From Bathynomus jamesi (Eukaryota > Arthropoda > Malacostraca > Isopoda > Cirolanidae): 64,000 bases of DNA. The stretch lies in NCBI GenBank assembly GCA_023014485.1, contig JAJOZX010007469.1, forward strand, positions 162,270 to 226,269, in the 5' to 3' direction. The position numbers and the translations under genes are program-made. The notes under the pieces were generated by a model that was not told the origin of the DNA, ran no database searches, and saw only the letters and a program-made list of their open reading frames with translations. This document shows, one piece after another, positions 1-11,199 of the stretch; position 1 is the first letter of the stretch; each line of letters starts with the position of its first letter.

Positions 1-147
1 CCCCAAGCACCCCCCCTGTGCACGTGCCTGAAATGGCGTGTGCAAGGACAGAAAGTATCCCCTAACCCAAGATGCTGTCTCCCTATATCCCACAACATTT
101 GTGTTGAGCTGTGGGATCTATCACCACGAAGCCTTAATTTTACTACC

Positions 148-1047
148 TTAAACTATACTCAATCTATCAACATATTTGTCTAATCGATTTTTAAACATGT
201 TTATAGACGTGCTACTAATTACTTCTACCGGCAAACTATTCCACCTATTTACTATTCTATGCGTAAAAAAGTTTTTGGCAACTGCTGTCTCGAACCTTCT
301 ACTTGTCAACTTACACCCGTTATTTCTAGTCCTTTTATATTGAGATATTTCGAAAAAGCTATCTCTATCTACGTTATCGAACCCATTCATAATTTTGAAA
401 ACCTGGATTAGATCACCCCTTAGCCTCCTAGTCTCGAGTGTTGTCAATTTTAACTCTTTAAGCCTGTCCTCGTACGACTTTGACCTAAGCGACGGAATCA
501 TCTTAGTTGCTCGTCTTTGAACTTTTTCGATTTTGTCTATATCTTTGCGCATATGCGGATTCCAAAATTGGACCGCGTACTCCAAATGGGGTCTAACTAA
601 TGATTTATAAAGTGGAACTATAATATCGCGCGATTTGTACTCAAAATTTCGAGCTATAAAACCTAACACTTTGTTCGCCTTATTGACCGCTGCTGTACTT
701 TGTTTCGCTACTTTTAAATCACCAGTGACTATAACTCCTAAATCTTTTTCCTGCTCTACGCTTGTTAAATCTTTCTCTGACATACTATACGCAAAATTAC
801 CGTTACGCGAACCTATATGCAAAATTTTGCACTTATCAACGTTAAATCTCATTTGCCATGTGACTGACCAATCAACGATTTTATTCAGATCTTCCTGGAT
901 TTTACCTCTATCTTCGTCATTAATCGCCCTACCACCCAGCTTCGTGTCATCCGCAAACTTTGAAACTGTACTGACTAGGCCGACATCTAAATCGTTAATA
1001 ATATAAGAAAAGCAAGAGGCCCAATACAGAACCTTGAGGAACGCCAC
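148..1047 (-). pseudogene. LINE-A RT, palm FADD motif to C-terminus
   Basis: An open frame of 299 codons. The catalytic motif FADDTKLGG lies near residue 31, followed by the RT thumb region and the C-terminal segment typical of CR1/L2 elements (VKQSTAAVNKANKVLGF, LVRPHLEYAVQFWNP, KIEKVQRRATKMIPSL). It continues the RT begun at 1668-1051; the junction near 1050 is a frame break inside the region that should read GVPQGSVLGPLLF, intact in copy 2. The apparent start methionine is an accident of that break. Not a functional protein. Confidence 0.85.
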
Positions 1048-1050
1048 TCG

Positions 1051-1668
1051 CTACATTAGCCCAACACGACTCCGCTCCATCAACGACCACCTCTGTTTCC
1101 TACCTCGCAACCACTCTTCTAGCCAATTTATTACTACACCCATGATTCCATGAGCCTTAGTTTTTTCAATGAGTCTTTTGTGCGGAACGGTGTCAAACGC
1201 TATTTGAAAAACTAAATACACTACATCAACCGCCCGATGTCTATCGTAAACGTCAACCACGCTTTGGAAAAATTCTAAAAGATTAGTTAAGCAAGATTTG
1301 TTTCGCCTAAATCCGTGGTGCGTATTTCTAACTAGTTTATGGAATTCTAAGTGTTCGACTATACGATCCCTAATTATTGATTCCAGTAGCTTACCTACAA
1401 CAGACGTTAAACTGATTGGCCTGTAATTTCCCGCCGCACCTTTATCGCCTTTCTTAAAGATAGGGGTTACGTTTGCTAACTTGAAATTATCTGGTACGCA
1501 CCCCTCAGAAATAGACGCATTAAAAATCCTTGTTAGCGGCACAACAATGCTATCTTTTAATTCTTTTAGTTGTATGGGATATATGGAATCCGGCCCCGGT
1601 GATTTACGCGTTTCCATTTTATCAATATAGCGCATTACCTCCCCTTCACTAACCACTATATTATCCAA
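1051..1668 (-). pseudogene. LINE-A RT, fingers and first palm motif
   Basis: 205 codons with NYRPISLTSVVGK, HHGFRRNKSCLTNLLEF and VVYLVFQIAFDTVPHKRL. In the last motif the expected YLDFQKAFD reads YLVFQIAFD, so one conserved acidic position is lost; copy 2 retains YLDFQKAFD. Upstream residues KMETRKSPGPDSIYPIQLK match the pre-RT region of such LINEs. It joins the downstream half of the RT at 1047 through a frameshift. Known family: RNA-templated polymerase acting in target-primed reverse transcription. Confidence 0.85.
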
Positions 1669-2036
1669 AATATTACCATTATCAAAAGGTATTATGTCTA
1701 TGACTAGGGATATTCGTTACATCTTCTATAGTAAAAACTGACGTAAAAAATTCATTTAGCAAGGTAGCCATTTCCTTGTTTTCAGAAACTAGATCTCCGT
1801 TTACATTTTACAAAGGCCCCAAGACGCTTTTTACTGGATTTCTATTATTGACGTATTGAAAGAATCGCTTGGGGTTTTCTTTACCGTCACGAGCTATGGA
1901 GATTTCAAATTCGCGCTTGGACTTTTTTATTACACTTTTTTCACGCCTTAGAGATATGTAGTTGTTTCGTAACCACAAATTGTCTTTATCGCAATTATGT
2001 AGCTTATAAGCCCTATCTCTACTCTTTTAATGTCTC

Positions 2037-2923
2037 CTACTCTGAAGTAAACCACAAGGGCTTATTGTTTACTTTCGCACGCTTAATTTTGTACGGTACA
2101 CATTCCTCATTTATAGTCCTAAATACTGTTTCGAACGATTCCCACATTAGTTTTGCGTTGGAATTCCCCATTATGTTTTCCCAATTGACGTGTGACAATT
2201 TATTTCGAAATTTACTAAAGTCTGCGTGCTGGAAGTTAGGAATTTTAGTCGAGTTAGCTGGTTTCGAGTGACTTACTGAGAGGACAAACTCTACCATATT
2301 GTGATCGCTATTGCTTAACGGTTCTATTGCTTGAAGATCAGTAATTAGCCTATCATCTGTAGTTATTACTAAATCTAAAATACTGTCCAACCTCGTAGGT
2401 TCCCCCTTTTGAATAAGAAAGCTATCCTCGAGAAAATTAACTAAACGATTACCTTCCGCGTCTCCCTGCATTGTATCGTAATTTACGTTAGCGCAATTAA
2501 AGTCACCCATAACTAAAGCCTGCTCACTACCGATTATTCTCTTTAGTTCACGATATAACGCTTCGTCCGTATCAGCTGTTGATTAGGGGGCCTATATATA
2601 ACCGCAACAACAAGTTTGAAATCGTTCAATTTAAGTTCTGCTATAGTCGAATCTATCGGTTCTGGAATTGTGTGCTTTACTTCTATAACATTCGCTATAT
2701 TATCTTTGATATACAACATAACACCGCCTCCTCGCCTACCTATTCTGTTTTTAACAAAAAGTCTATAACCTTTAATTTGATACTCCCCTACAAAGTCACG
2801 AGTTTCAGTGCTAAGCCACGATTCATTTATCGCAATTATATCATAGTCTTTAGAAGCAATTAAAGAAAAAAATTCGTTTCTTTTATTTCGTAGGCTACGA
2901 GCATTTAAGGATAGAACCTTCAA
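2037..2923 (-). pseudogene. LINE-A AP-like endonuclease domain, two frames
   Basis: Two frames form one endonuclease/exonuclease/phosphatase domain. 2543-2923 holds the N-terminal half (LNARSLRNKRNEF, INESWLS, GGGVMLYIKDN); 2037-2510 holds the C-terminal half (MGDFNCANVNYD, SNSDHNMVEF). These contain the Asn, Glu, Asp-Asn and Asp-His positions expected of the nicking nuclease. A frameshift near 2510-2545 separates the halves. The linker to the RT (about 1690-2036) is closed by stops. Confidence 0.85.
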
Positions 2924-2973
2924 ATTGTTTGTAATTGCGACACCTTCGCGAGCGCAGTGGAAATTTATGGAAT

Positions 2974-3381
2974 TTACGCTGGGACCGTTCGAGTTACGGC
3001 AGCCTGAAAAGAAGAGACAGTATTATGAAATAGTCTTCCTAAACGCACAGCTCCAACGTCATTAAGATGAAGTCCAACTCCGAGGAACAAGTCCCTCCTG
3101 CCGTAAAAACTGTTCCAAAAATTCGCAAAATGCACTCCTTCCTGTTGGCAAAGAGACTTTAGGTTATTGTTAATATAGGTCGCCTTGCTGTAGAAATCGT
3201 TACGCTGGATAATTTGAGGAAGTATACCTGTTAAAACAATCTTATTAGTTTTTTCCTTTAATCGCTCTATTACTATGAATATGAAAGATAATAATAATGA
3301 ATGGGGTTGTTTCACCTCCTTCGCAACATCTAATGTCATATGAGGGAGGGGACCTACAGCTTTACGTGGGATCCAAACCAC
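2974..3381 (-). pseudogene. LINE-A ORF1 C-terminal SGNH/GDSL-esterase-like segment
   Basis: 135 codons. The stretch VLTGILPQ and the later LFLGVGLHLNDVGAVRLGR match the third block and the terminal Asp-x-x-His block of SGNH-hydrolase domains found in ORF1 of some CR1/L2 elements. The first block (Gly-Asp-Ser) is absent, so this is the 3' part of ORF1. It lies upstream of the endonuclease in the same orientation, as expected for ORF1. The alternative, an unrelated esterase fragment, is less likely given position. Confidence 0.65.
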
Positions 3382-3395
3382 GGGTCGCTATATAA

Positions 3396-3500
3396 TCTGG
3401 ACGCGGAGGACGGTCTCCCATCCAACTACTACCCATCCCCAATGTCGTTTAACTTCTCTGATCAACGGGAAGCGCTGTTACGACATTGTCTTTGAGCCCA
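3396..3500 (-). pseudogene. 5S rRNA-derived sequence
   Basis: The minus strand reads CCCGTTGATCAGAGAAGTTA, then AACGACATTGG, then GTAGTTGGATGGGAGACCGT. These line up in order and spacing with the internal control region of eukaryotic 5S rRNA (A box, intermediate element, C box). The 5' acceptor part (GACAATGTCGTAAC) is diverged and the 3' third is lost. It could be the head of a 5S-type SINE (SINE3), a LINE 5' promoter or a degenerate 5S copy used as a landing site. Confidence 0.75.
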
Positions 3501-3504
3501 ATAA

Positions 3505-3945
3505 TACGGCACATAAAAATTCGTCCTTGCATATGCATCGTTTAGATAGGGAACATAATATCGATATTAATAACGCTCATTTTTTTTAAATATTAGTAAT
3601 AATGACAAACGCAAAATCACCGAATTTTTAATTATAAAAAGTACTGATAATTTATAGAACATGGAACCTTCCGACTTGATTTTATGATTAAATTTGGGCC
3701 ATCAAAGTCTCCTCTTTTTCCAAATAATTTGCACTTGTTTGAGTTGTCTGAAGTTTGGTGGTTTTTCGAAATACACCTTTTACTTGTGACTCTTTTAGTT
3801 TCCTTTCACCAACTGAAAGATGACGGTAGTTTCTCCCAAAAAGCTTCGCCTCTTTAGTGTTTCATTACTTTAATTTTGGGGGATTCTAATTATTTTACTT
3901 AATTTTTACAAGGTTATTGTGTTTTAAGGACACACATACACACAC

Positions 3946-3996
<51 letters not shown>

Positions 3997-4745
3997 GTAT
4001 ATTACATCGGTTTTATCCGTTAATGTGTATTACTCGTACATTCGTATTAAATTTGCTATTTTGACTTTTGTGCTCCGTTCCCTGCCTTTCTTTATATAAA
4101 TTCTGGAATTTGGTCTCACAGAAGAGATATGTTTCTTCTCACCTCCTTCTGGCGATGTTGGCGTTCCTTCGCTTAACTCTTTTTGCACTGTTTGTAGAAG
4201 GGTTTTGTTGGTCTCATTTCTGGATTCAGTTTGAATCCTTAAATTACACGCACCTGAATCGGAGGAGTCCCTCCCTTCCGGACACAGATTCATAGTTTCA
4301 TGTGTCCTTTACCTCCTCTTCTTTCTTTCTATTTTTCAATTTTCTCTCTTCACCAATCTTCATTTTGCGTTTGTCCACCTAAATCTCGACACCGACACTG
4401 AAACATTATTAGTGTTACAACACAAAAAAGATGTTAGTTTCCCCGTGAAAGTTATTAAACATCTTTAGTTACTTTAGTTTACTAAATTAAACTGAAATTA
4501 TTAATTAAGTTTTTAGAATGGTAAAATATTAAATGCAAAATTAATTTTTAAATTTTAAGTTTTTCCGCTTCGTAAGTTTTAGATTTCCAATTGAGAAAAA
4601 CGAGCCATAGAACGTAAAAATCTTTCAACGGTATATTTTTTGGGGGTAAATGAAACCCCAACCAAAGAAAACTAATTTTAACATCAATAAATGCGTAGAG
4701 GACCGACAAGAAATAGACTAACAAGTAGACAAACAAATTCTTTCT
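3505..4745 (-). repeat. R1 repeat, copy a
   Basis: A non-coding repeat recurring through the window (other copies at 7.9, 16.4, 18.4, 21.5, 28.7, 30.9, 41.2, 44.9 and 48.5 kb). Markers are TTTCACGGGGTAACTAA (here reversed near 4440), ATTTATATAAAGAAAGGC (reversed near 4090) and CTACCGTCATCTTTCAG (reversed near 3820). It holds a (CA)n/(TA)n tract at a fixed internal position. No coding capacity seen. Confidence 0.8.
3934..3998. repeat. (AC)n-(TA)n microsatellite inside R1
   Basis: Uninterrupted CA dinucleotides followed by a short TA tract, at the same internal site where other R1 copies hold (TG)n/(TA)n. Confidence 0.95.
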
Positions 4746-4910
4746 TCCATGCCATCATCAAACATTCTTAGAAGACACACGTGGTCAAGGAATCAGAAAC
4801 AATGAAAACGTCTGTTTCTTCCCAAAAGGCCCGCGAAAGCTAGTCCTTATCGACTAAAGGACGCGTAGGAGGCGTTTCAAGAAATGCCCGCGAAAGTTCC
4901 GCGTTACAGA

Positions 4911-4945
4911 GGTTATATAAGCGAGATTCCACTGATACTCATTCT
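4911..4945 (+). promoter_or_regulatory. Candidate core promoter of the LTR-like block
   Basis: GGTTATATAAGCG gives a TATA box; about 30 bp downstream ACTCATTCTCACTCACT offers initiator-like TCA sites. Upstream, the 11-mer GCCCGCGAAAG occurs twice (near 4828 and 4887). Promoter activity is inferred only. Confidence 0.4.
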
Positions 4946-6057
4946 CACTCACTCTTCACTCATCCTCACTCGCTCACTCGCGCTCACCATTTCTCGTTTG
5001 CATTTCTCGTCACGTGTCACGTTTCTCCTTCGTCAGTACAACTCGTCACATCAACCGCCCTCCGGCTTCCCGCCGGAGGAGCGGCCTGCTGTTCCTTCAA
5101 GGCTTTCGATCTATCGTCAAGTAAGATCTTCTGTCGTCAGCCTGCAGAAGCACTTCTTCGAAGCCCAGCGCCGTTTCGACTTCAGCCGGCTTTAGTCCTC
5201 AAGCATCATCTCAACTCTACACAAAGCATGCATCACTTGACGTAAGCTATAAATCCTTCCTGCAACAAACAACACTACCGCAGTAGACGTTTCTATTGGC
5301 CTCTTCACCACACCCCAACCGGTTACCAATCATCCTCGAGAGCACCGGCAAAGTTCAACGCTAAGAGAAAACATCCTCAAGGAGGATACAGTACGTGAAC
5401 CTTCTACGAAACTACAAGCCCAAATCACTTCACCTTAGTTCAGCGTCCGCCCCTTTACGGAAAGCGGCCGTCAACGAGAATCCAATAGGCCCGTGAACAC
5501 TTCACTGTGAAGACCTCGACTTGCAGAACAACGGACGACAACGACTCCTCGAGCCAACAGGAATAGGTTCACCTTCTACACTCCTTCGCCAGAGGTATTC
5601 ATCGTTTCTGGTAAGACAAGTGCATCTTTTCTAACTAACTCTCGTGAAGCCTACACCAGCCTACCGCCGGACGATAGGCTATACTCCAAAAGTGTTTTAC
5701 AAATCGTTCAAACTAACTCTCGTTGAAACACTAGGCCTATTTCCTAATTCAAGTGTCATTACAATATTTGATTGTGCATCAGACTAATTCTCTAATATAC
5801 AAACCCGCACTAGGCTTATTTCCTGTGCCCAGTTCAAGTGTCATTTCCAATACCGTAATCGTGAGTTGTATCATCCTGCTATTGTGTTCTTTCATGTATT
5901 CATCAATATTTTGCATCCACTTATTTATGTGATTTATTTAAGCATTTCATTATTGACGGCCGAATCCACTTACCGTGTACTAAACTCACGTGTATTCTTA
6001 ATATCATTACTAGGCCCATTCAATGTTCCATTTATGCGTAACTCTAGCCTGCGTCAC

Positions 6058-6216
6058 CTATTCAGTGTACCATACGTACGTGCTTAATTTCTATTATTAT
6101 TAGGCTGTAAGCATTTATTCCATGTTCATTTATGAATAATCTTTAGCCTACATAATCAGTGGGTTACGTCTATTCAGTGTACCAAAACGTACGTGCTTAA
6201 TTTCTATTATCACTAG
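6058..6216 (+). repeat. Direct repeat inside LTR-like block
   Basis: TATTCAGTGTACCATACGTA followed by CGTGCTTAATTTCTATTAT occurs at 6058 and again, slightly diverged, at 6171. The spacing is about 113 bp. Confidence 0.8.
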
Positions 6217-6489
6217 GTTTTATACTTTATGTTGTGTTCCATTTTGCATGCCATTAGCCTAACATAAATGAATGCATTACTTGACAATTAAGCTTTTAAC
6301 CATTTCTCTTATTGGCTAAGCTCTATGTCATCTTAGCATAATATAAAGGCTGTTAAATAACTGTTATTCGCCATGATTACTGTCAATCATTTGTTATTCA
6401 CTGTGAACAAATAACTGATTTATTTTCTTAATTAAATACAAAACAATAAGGTGCGTTTTATAACCTTAACAATATTTGCTGGTGACCTC

Positions 6490-6788
6490 GAAGCAATTCG
6501 TATCACTCAGAAATATTATAGTAGGCCTACTCCATTAGCCACTTTCAACCGGTGATAATGTATGACATCATAAATCGTTGACCCAGCCTGCCATTAACAA
6601 TCAGTCATTTCATCATTTAGTCATTAGCACTAAATTAATCAGCATCACCTCAAACGGCTAACAATAGGCCCACTATATATATTATGTTAACACACGTGTC
6701 AGATATGTACAGTTTATATGCATTTCTATGTGATGATTGTCATATATCGCTCACATATTTTTTCTAATATATCATTTTTTATTTACAA

Positions 6789-6789
<1 letters not shown>
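6490..6789. other. Unassigned AT-rich stretch
   Basis: About 300 bp between the LTR-like block and a (TG)n tract; scattered TAGGCCTA-type motifs, no frame or structure I can name. Confidence 0.4.

Positions 6790-6840
<51 letters not shown>
6790..6840. repeat. (TG)n microsatellite
   Basis: Roughly 25 uninterrupted TG units. A reading frame running through it (poly Val-Cys) is an artefact. Confidence 0.95.
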
Positions 6841-6841
<1 letters not shown>

Positions 6842-6842
<1 letters not shown>

Positions 6843-7290
6843 TGTTGGAACCACAGATTTGCCCGGTGTGCCAATTGTACGTTTTCCAGAATGGGTTGTA
6901 GGTATGGCTGCAGCATTTCTACTAAATTCTAGAGAGTGTCACCAGTTTCAGTGTTATCGAAGAAGTAAGGACCAATTAGCCGATCAGTCTATATTGCTGC
7001 CCACATTACTCGGGGATCATATTGCAAACGAGTCGCATCCGTCCGTCCAGTGTGGGTTTTCGTTGGCCCAAAAGCGGGCATTATGCTTATTAACATTATC
7101 TGTGAGGTGGAATATAGCCTCGTCACTGAACATGATCTACCAGATTCGAGCGAGTTGATATAATAATCAGTTACTGTACTCCACCCACCGGTTTGTATCA
7201 ACGCAACGCAATGAACTTTGTTGGGTTGGAAATGATATTTCTAAAATTCGTTGGATAGAATGGCTGCTGACATGAGATCTCTGATACGAG
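6842..7290 (-). pseudogene. mariner-family transposase fragment (first-D region)
   Basis: Translating the minus strand across stops gives FSDEAIFHLTDNVNKHNARF followed by WANENPH, the block around the first catalytic Asp of mariner-like transposases, preceded by a segment reading DTNRWVEYS. Several in-frame stops make it dead. The same block appears at 11200-11400 in the same repeat context, so the two are copies of one element. Confidence 0.75.
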
Positions 7291-7319
7291 ATCTCTGACA
7301 TGAGATCTCTACTGACAAA

Positions 7320-7827
7320 GATTCGCACCTTTCTCTTTTTCCACTTGTGACTTTTCTCTTCGATCTTCCCCACTCTTCACTTTATCTTTTTCCACTTTAA
7401 TCTCCACCTGAACACTATAACTTTATCGTTTTTACAGCCATAAAAGATTTTAGTGACCCCGTGAAAGTTATTGAAAATCGTTAGTTGTCGAAAATTTGTA
7501 AAATTAACTGAAATTATTAATTTATCTTTAAAAAGTGGGACATAATAAATTAAAATTTAATTTTTTTAATTTTACGTTTTTCTACTTTGTAAATTTAAAT
7601 TTTTGATTTATGAAAATATCTCAAAAGTTTTCAGATATTTCTGATATTTTAGATGGGACAAATGAACCCCTTAAAAAGAAAAACTTTTAAATTACTAATC
7701 AATAGATATGAATAATCAAGTGGAATGGAAGGAACAGTGGTTTATTTTGTAGTCCGGCTTACGTAAATACAAACTGAGTTCCTTTCTACTTATTTACACT
7801 TTCAGTGTGATTCACAATCACCATATA
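7320..7827. repeat. R1-related spacer (variant)
   Basis: Contains an inverted P-module of R1 (CCCCGTGAAAGTTATTGA near 7460) and a block (AGTCCGGCTTACGTAAATAC) that recurs near 21420 and 10830. No coding capacity. Confidence 0.6.
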
Positions 7828-7886
7828 CAGTGTCCCAAAACATCTGCCCAATAATGTACAACATGAAATTAGCCTTTTGGGGCAGG
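7828..7886. mobile_element. Truncated mariner-type MITE
   Basis: Begins CAGTGTCCCAAAACATCTGC and matches the reverse of the 75-bp MITE at 10706-10780, but is cut after GGGGCAGG where R1 sequence begins. Confidence 0.75.
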
Positions 7887-8013
7887 ACATATCTTTCTGT
7901 GAGACCAAATTCCAGAATTTATATAAAGAAAGGCAGGGAAGAGAGCACAAAAGTCAAAATAGCAAATTTAATACGAATGTACGAGTAATGCACATTAACG
8001 GATAAAACCGATG

Positions 8014-8016
<3 letters not shown>

Positions 8017-8100
<84 letters not shown>
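8017..8100. repeat. (TA)n(TG)n microsatellite inside R1
   Basis: About 21 TA units then about 20 TG units between the P and Q modules. Confidence 0.95.
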
Positions 8101-8102
<2 letters not shown>

Positions 8103-8649
8103 TAAAACACAATAACCTTGTAAAAATTAAGTAAAATAATTAGAATCCCCCAAAATTAAAGTAATGAAACACTAAAAAGCGAAGTTTTGGGGGAGAAACT
8201 ACCGTCATCTTTCAGTTGGTGAAAGGAAACTAAAAGAAAGAGTCACAAGTAAAAGATGTATTTCGTAAAACCACCGAACTTCAGACAACTCAAACCAGTG
8301 TAAATTATTTGGAAAAAGAGGAGACTTTGATGGCCCAAATTGAATCATAAAATCAAGTTAGAAGGTTCCATGTTTTATTTTAAATTTTCAGTACTTTTTA
8401 TAATTAAAAATCTGGTGAGTTTGCGTTGGTCATTATTACCAATATTTAAAAAAATTGAGGGTTATTAATATCAATATTATGTTCCCTATCTAAACGATGC
8501 CTGTGCAAGGACGAATTTTTATCTGTCGTATTCGTAAAATATATTTTTAGAAGAATCCTTAATATAATAAAATTCAGAGTCCAAATCCTTAAAGTAAGTA
8601 GGAAAATACACGTGAGGACACCTTCCTTTCGTAGATATTGAACAAAAAC

Positions 8650-8683
<34 letters not shown>

Positions 8684-9885
8684 TCGCAAATTAAAAAATA
8701 TTCTTTGGAAAGAGTAGTACGTGACAAATATATGACAATCGTCACGTGGAAATGTTTTTAAACTGTGTGTGGACACGTATGTTAACATATACATTTAAGA
8801 ATGTTACAATTAGTTTCCTTTGTCACGGGTTTCATTTCACCGCCAAAATATGAGCAGTTTGAGACTGCTTCGCACAAATTATTTTTGTGTCAGAAATATA
8901 AAATTTACAAGGTAGAAAAACTTAAAAATTTAGAAATTAATTTTGCATTTAATATTTTTTAATTCTAAAAACTTAATTAATAATTTCAGTTGAATTTGGT
9001 AAAATTACAATAACTAAAAAGTTTAATAACTTTCACGGGGTTACTAACAGCTTTGTTTTGAAGCAAAACCAATAAAGTTTCTGGGTAGATATCGAGATTG
9101 AGGTGGACAAAAGCGAAATAAAGAGTGATGAACAGAGAAAAGTAAAAAAAATGGAAAGAAAACCGAGGAGATAAAAGACAGGTAAACTGCGAATTTCTTC
9201 CGTAAAGGAGAGGAACCCATCTAGTTCAGTTATGTGCAATTTGACGAACAAAACTAAGTGGTCTACTAATTCCAGAAATAAGACCAAGAAACTGCCCTCT
9301 GCAAACATGGCAAAAGAATCCAACGAAGTAATGCCAGCATCGCCAGCAGACCGTGGGAAGGCTGTCACCCATCCTGTGAAGCCAAATGGCAGAAATTAGG
9401 AAAGTCGGGAAAGGAGAACGAAAAACCAAATAGTAAATTTAAAATGGCTACAAACTCATTCAGAAAGAAACGAAGCTTTTGTACAATAAAGATATCAGTC
9501 ATCGGAAATAGATTCGTAAATTTGAAAATATGGATTGAAAAAATATGTGACATGACAATCACCACATGGAAATGCATATAAGCCGTGTGTGTGTCTGGTT
9601 ATTCTGTGTGACATCCTTCGTCCATGTGAAGGCATCATGACAGTCGGTAATGCCACCAAACAAGAAACTGAGTCCTCTTTTTCAATAGAGGATTAGGTCG
9701 TGACAAATAAATTACACGCAGCAGGCTCATCACTGCCCCCAATCTCCAATTCCAAATTGGTTTTGGACTGTTGTTGGCCACGTCATACCACCTTGAAATA
9801 TAAATATTTTGCGCATCCAAATAAAAAGTGAAACAAAATTTAATAATTTGATATATTTTTAAAGTCTTTTAATTCATAAAATAAT

Positions 9886-10112
9886 TTAACCCTTTCATAC
9901 CCAAATTAAGTCGAAAAGTAAAAAAAAAATTGGGGTATAAAAATCGTTTAATTGGACCCAAAATAACTGAAAAATATATTTTACAAAGTTTTATTGTTCA
10001 TAATTAATAAAATACGAAATGTGTTAAATTTCACACATTGGGAACTGGAAGGTCTAAAATTGCTTCCAAAGTTAACGATGAAAATTTCACACACTGGGCA
10101 TTAAAGTGTTAA
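9886..10112. mobile_element. piggyBac-type MITE with TTAA duplication
   Basis: R1 copies elsewhere read ATAATTTAGAAATTTAACT here. This copy is split by a 219-bp insert bounded by TTAA at 9886-9889 and 10109-10112. The insert starts CCCTTTCATACCCAA and its reverse complement starts CACTTTAATGCCCAG, i.e. imperfect inverted ends. TTAA duplication and the C-rich ends fit piggyBac. No coding capacity. Confidence 0.75.
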
Positions 10113-10366
10113 AAATTTGACTATAATAAATAATTAATTATTAACATTTGAATATGTGAAACAATTCTAAAGACTAAACAATAATTCTAAAGAATAAACA
10201 ATTATCTCAAATATTAGGTGGGTAACCAAACCAATCCGTTTACTGACCTATGAATCCATTATTCGTTCCAAACCATTTTGCAAAAATTTGTTTTTATTCA
10301 CAAAATCTTCAAACCAAACCATTTTAATTAATGGAGTCCTTCATCACAAAAGGATATATATATATG

Positions 10367-10600
10367 TAAAGAACGACGCTTGTGTAGAAGAAACGTCCGC
10401 ACAAGATTGGGAGAGAAAACGAGCCACCTCCCAGGAATCGAACCCGGGACCATCTAATTGCCGGTCGGATGTGCTAACCACTGCACCAAGGTCCCCGATC
10501 AGTCACAACTCGTAATTCTCCTACATATGAGCGGAATCAAATGCCCTGAGGGGGCACGTTCTCATGCCGTACATATATACATTTTAACTGCAAACACTAC
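10367..10600 (-). mobile_element. tRNA-derived SINE (SINE-1)
   Basis: On the minus strand GTGCAGTGGTTAGCACATCC is an A-box region and CCGGGTTCGATTCCTGG a B-box arm, about 35 nt apart, but acceptor ends do not pair. The body (AAGAACGACGCTTGTGTAG) is shared with 17741-18041 and with a fragment at 10612-10650, so this is a SINE and not a tRNA gene. Confidence 0.75.
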
Positions 10601-10650
10601 ACAGTATAATTAATGTAAAGAACGACGCTTGTGTAGAAGAAACGTCGCGG

Positions 10651-10652
<2 letters not shown>

Positions 10653-10704
<52 letters not shown>
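10653..10704. repeat. (TA)n(CA)n microsatellite
   Basis: TA tract followed by about 17 CA units, abutting the MITE at 10706. Confidence 0.95.
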
Positions 10705-10705
<1 letters not shown>

Positions 10706-10707
<2 letters not shown>

Positions 10708-10780
10708 GGGTGTCCCAGAAGTTCTGCCCAGAGGCTAATTTCATGTTGTGCATTATTGGGCAGACGTTTGGGACACTCTG
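10706..10780. mobile_element. Mariner-type MITE, 75 bp, full length
   Basis: Starts CAGGGTGTCCCAGAAGTTCT and ends GTTTGGGACACTCTG, giving inverted ends of about 16 bp, flanked by TA on both sides. Copies at 7828-7886 (truncated) and 21291-21367. Confidence 0.85.
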
Positions 10781-11199
10781 TATATGGTTATGTAAGTCAC
10801 ACTAAAATTGTAAATAAGTAGAAGGGAACTCGCTTTGTATTTACGTATGTATGAATTACAAAAGAAACCACTGTTCCTCCATCCCCACTTCATTATTCAC
10901 ATCTACTGATTATTAATTTCAATTTTTCCTTTTTAAGGGGTTTATTTTCTCCTCCCAAAATATCACAACGTTCTGACTTATGAGTAATAACTTTTATGAT
11001 ATTTTGATAAAACAAAAATTTAAATTTACGAAGTAAAAAAACGTAAAATTAAAAAAATTAAATTTTCATTTATTATTTCCCAATTTTTAAAGATAAATTA
11101 ATAATTTCACTTAATCTTATAAAATTCCAACAAATAAACCGAAGAGAAAAGTCACAAGTAGAAAAAGAGAAAGCCGCGAATCTCTGTCAGTCAGAGATT

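Larger units (their letters stand above)
110..3388 (-). mobile_element. LINE-A copy 1: CR1/L2-like non-LTR retrotransposon, decayed
   Basis: Read on the minus strand this region runs ORF1 esterase tail, apurinic-type endonuclease, reverse transcriptase, then a short 3' end. The 3' end (plus-strand left edge) carries a GTGG...CCCAC hairpin shared with the second copy at 25350-27560. The open frames are separated by frameshifts and stops, so the copy is dead. Endonuclease plus RT with FADD places it in the CR1/Jockey superfamily; an esterase in ORF1 is known for CR1/L2-like elements. Clade assignment is an inference from motifs. Confidence 0.85.
4745..6490 (+). mobile_element. LTR-like block (possible solo or 5' LTR)
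   Basis: About 1.75 kb with no long open frame. It contains a TATA box at 4911-4920 followed by a C-rich CTCACT region, and ends near 6480 with AATATTTGCTGGTGACCTCG, which resembles the LTR/primer-binding-site junction of arthropod LTR retroelements. It holds internal repeats (5825 region and 6058-6216). No gag or pol follows, so it is a solo or orphan LTR if the reading is right. Boundaries are approximate and no target duplication was found. Confidence 0.45.
7887..10350 (+). repeat. R1 repeat, copy c (long)
   Basis: One of the most complete copies: P-module end (7887-8000), (TA)n(TG)n, Q-module (8101-8640), (CA)n, second P-module (8880-9560) and AT-rich tail to about 10350, interrupted at 9886-10112 by a piggyBac-type MITE. 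Frames in it are short and not conserved between copies. Confidence 0.8.

Noticed and set aside
3396..3500. Functional 5S rRNA gene
   Set aside because: The 5' strand of helix I and the 3' third are lost, and there is no T-rich terminator at the right place.
4060..4295. Overlapping frames on both strands in R1
   Set aside because: Equivalent positions in other R1 copies are not open, so no conserved protein.
6718..7158. Frames through (TG)n/(CA)n tracts with poly Val-Cys, Thr-His or Ile-Tyr
   Set aside because: Microsatellites are open in several frames by composition; the frames are not conserved between repeat copies. The same applies near 8446, 18713, 29077, 31251 and 45570.
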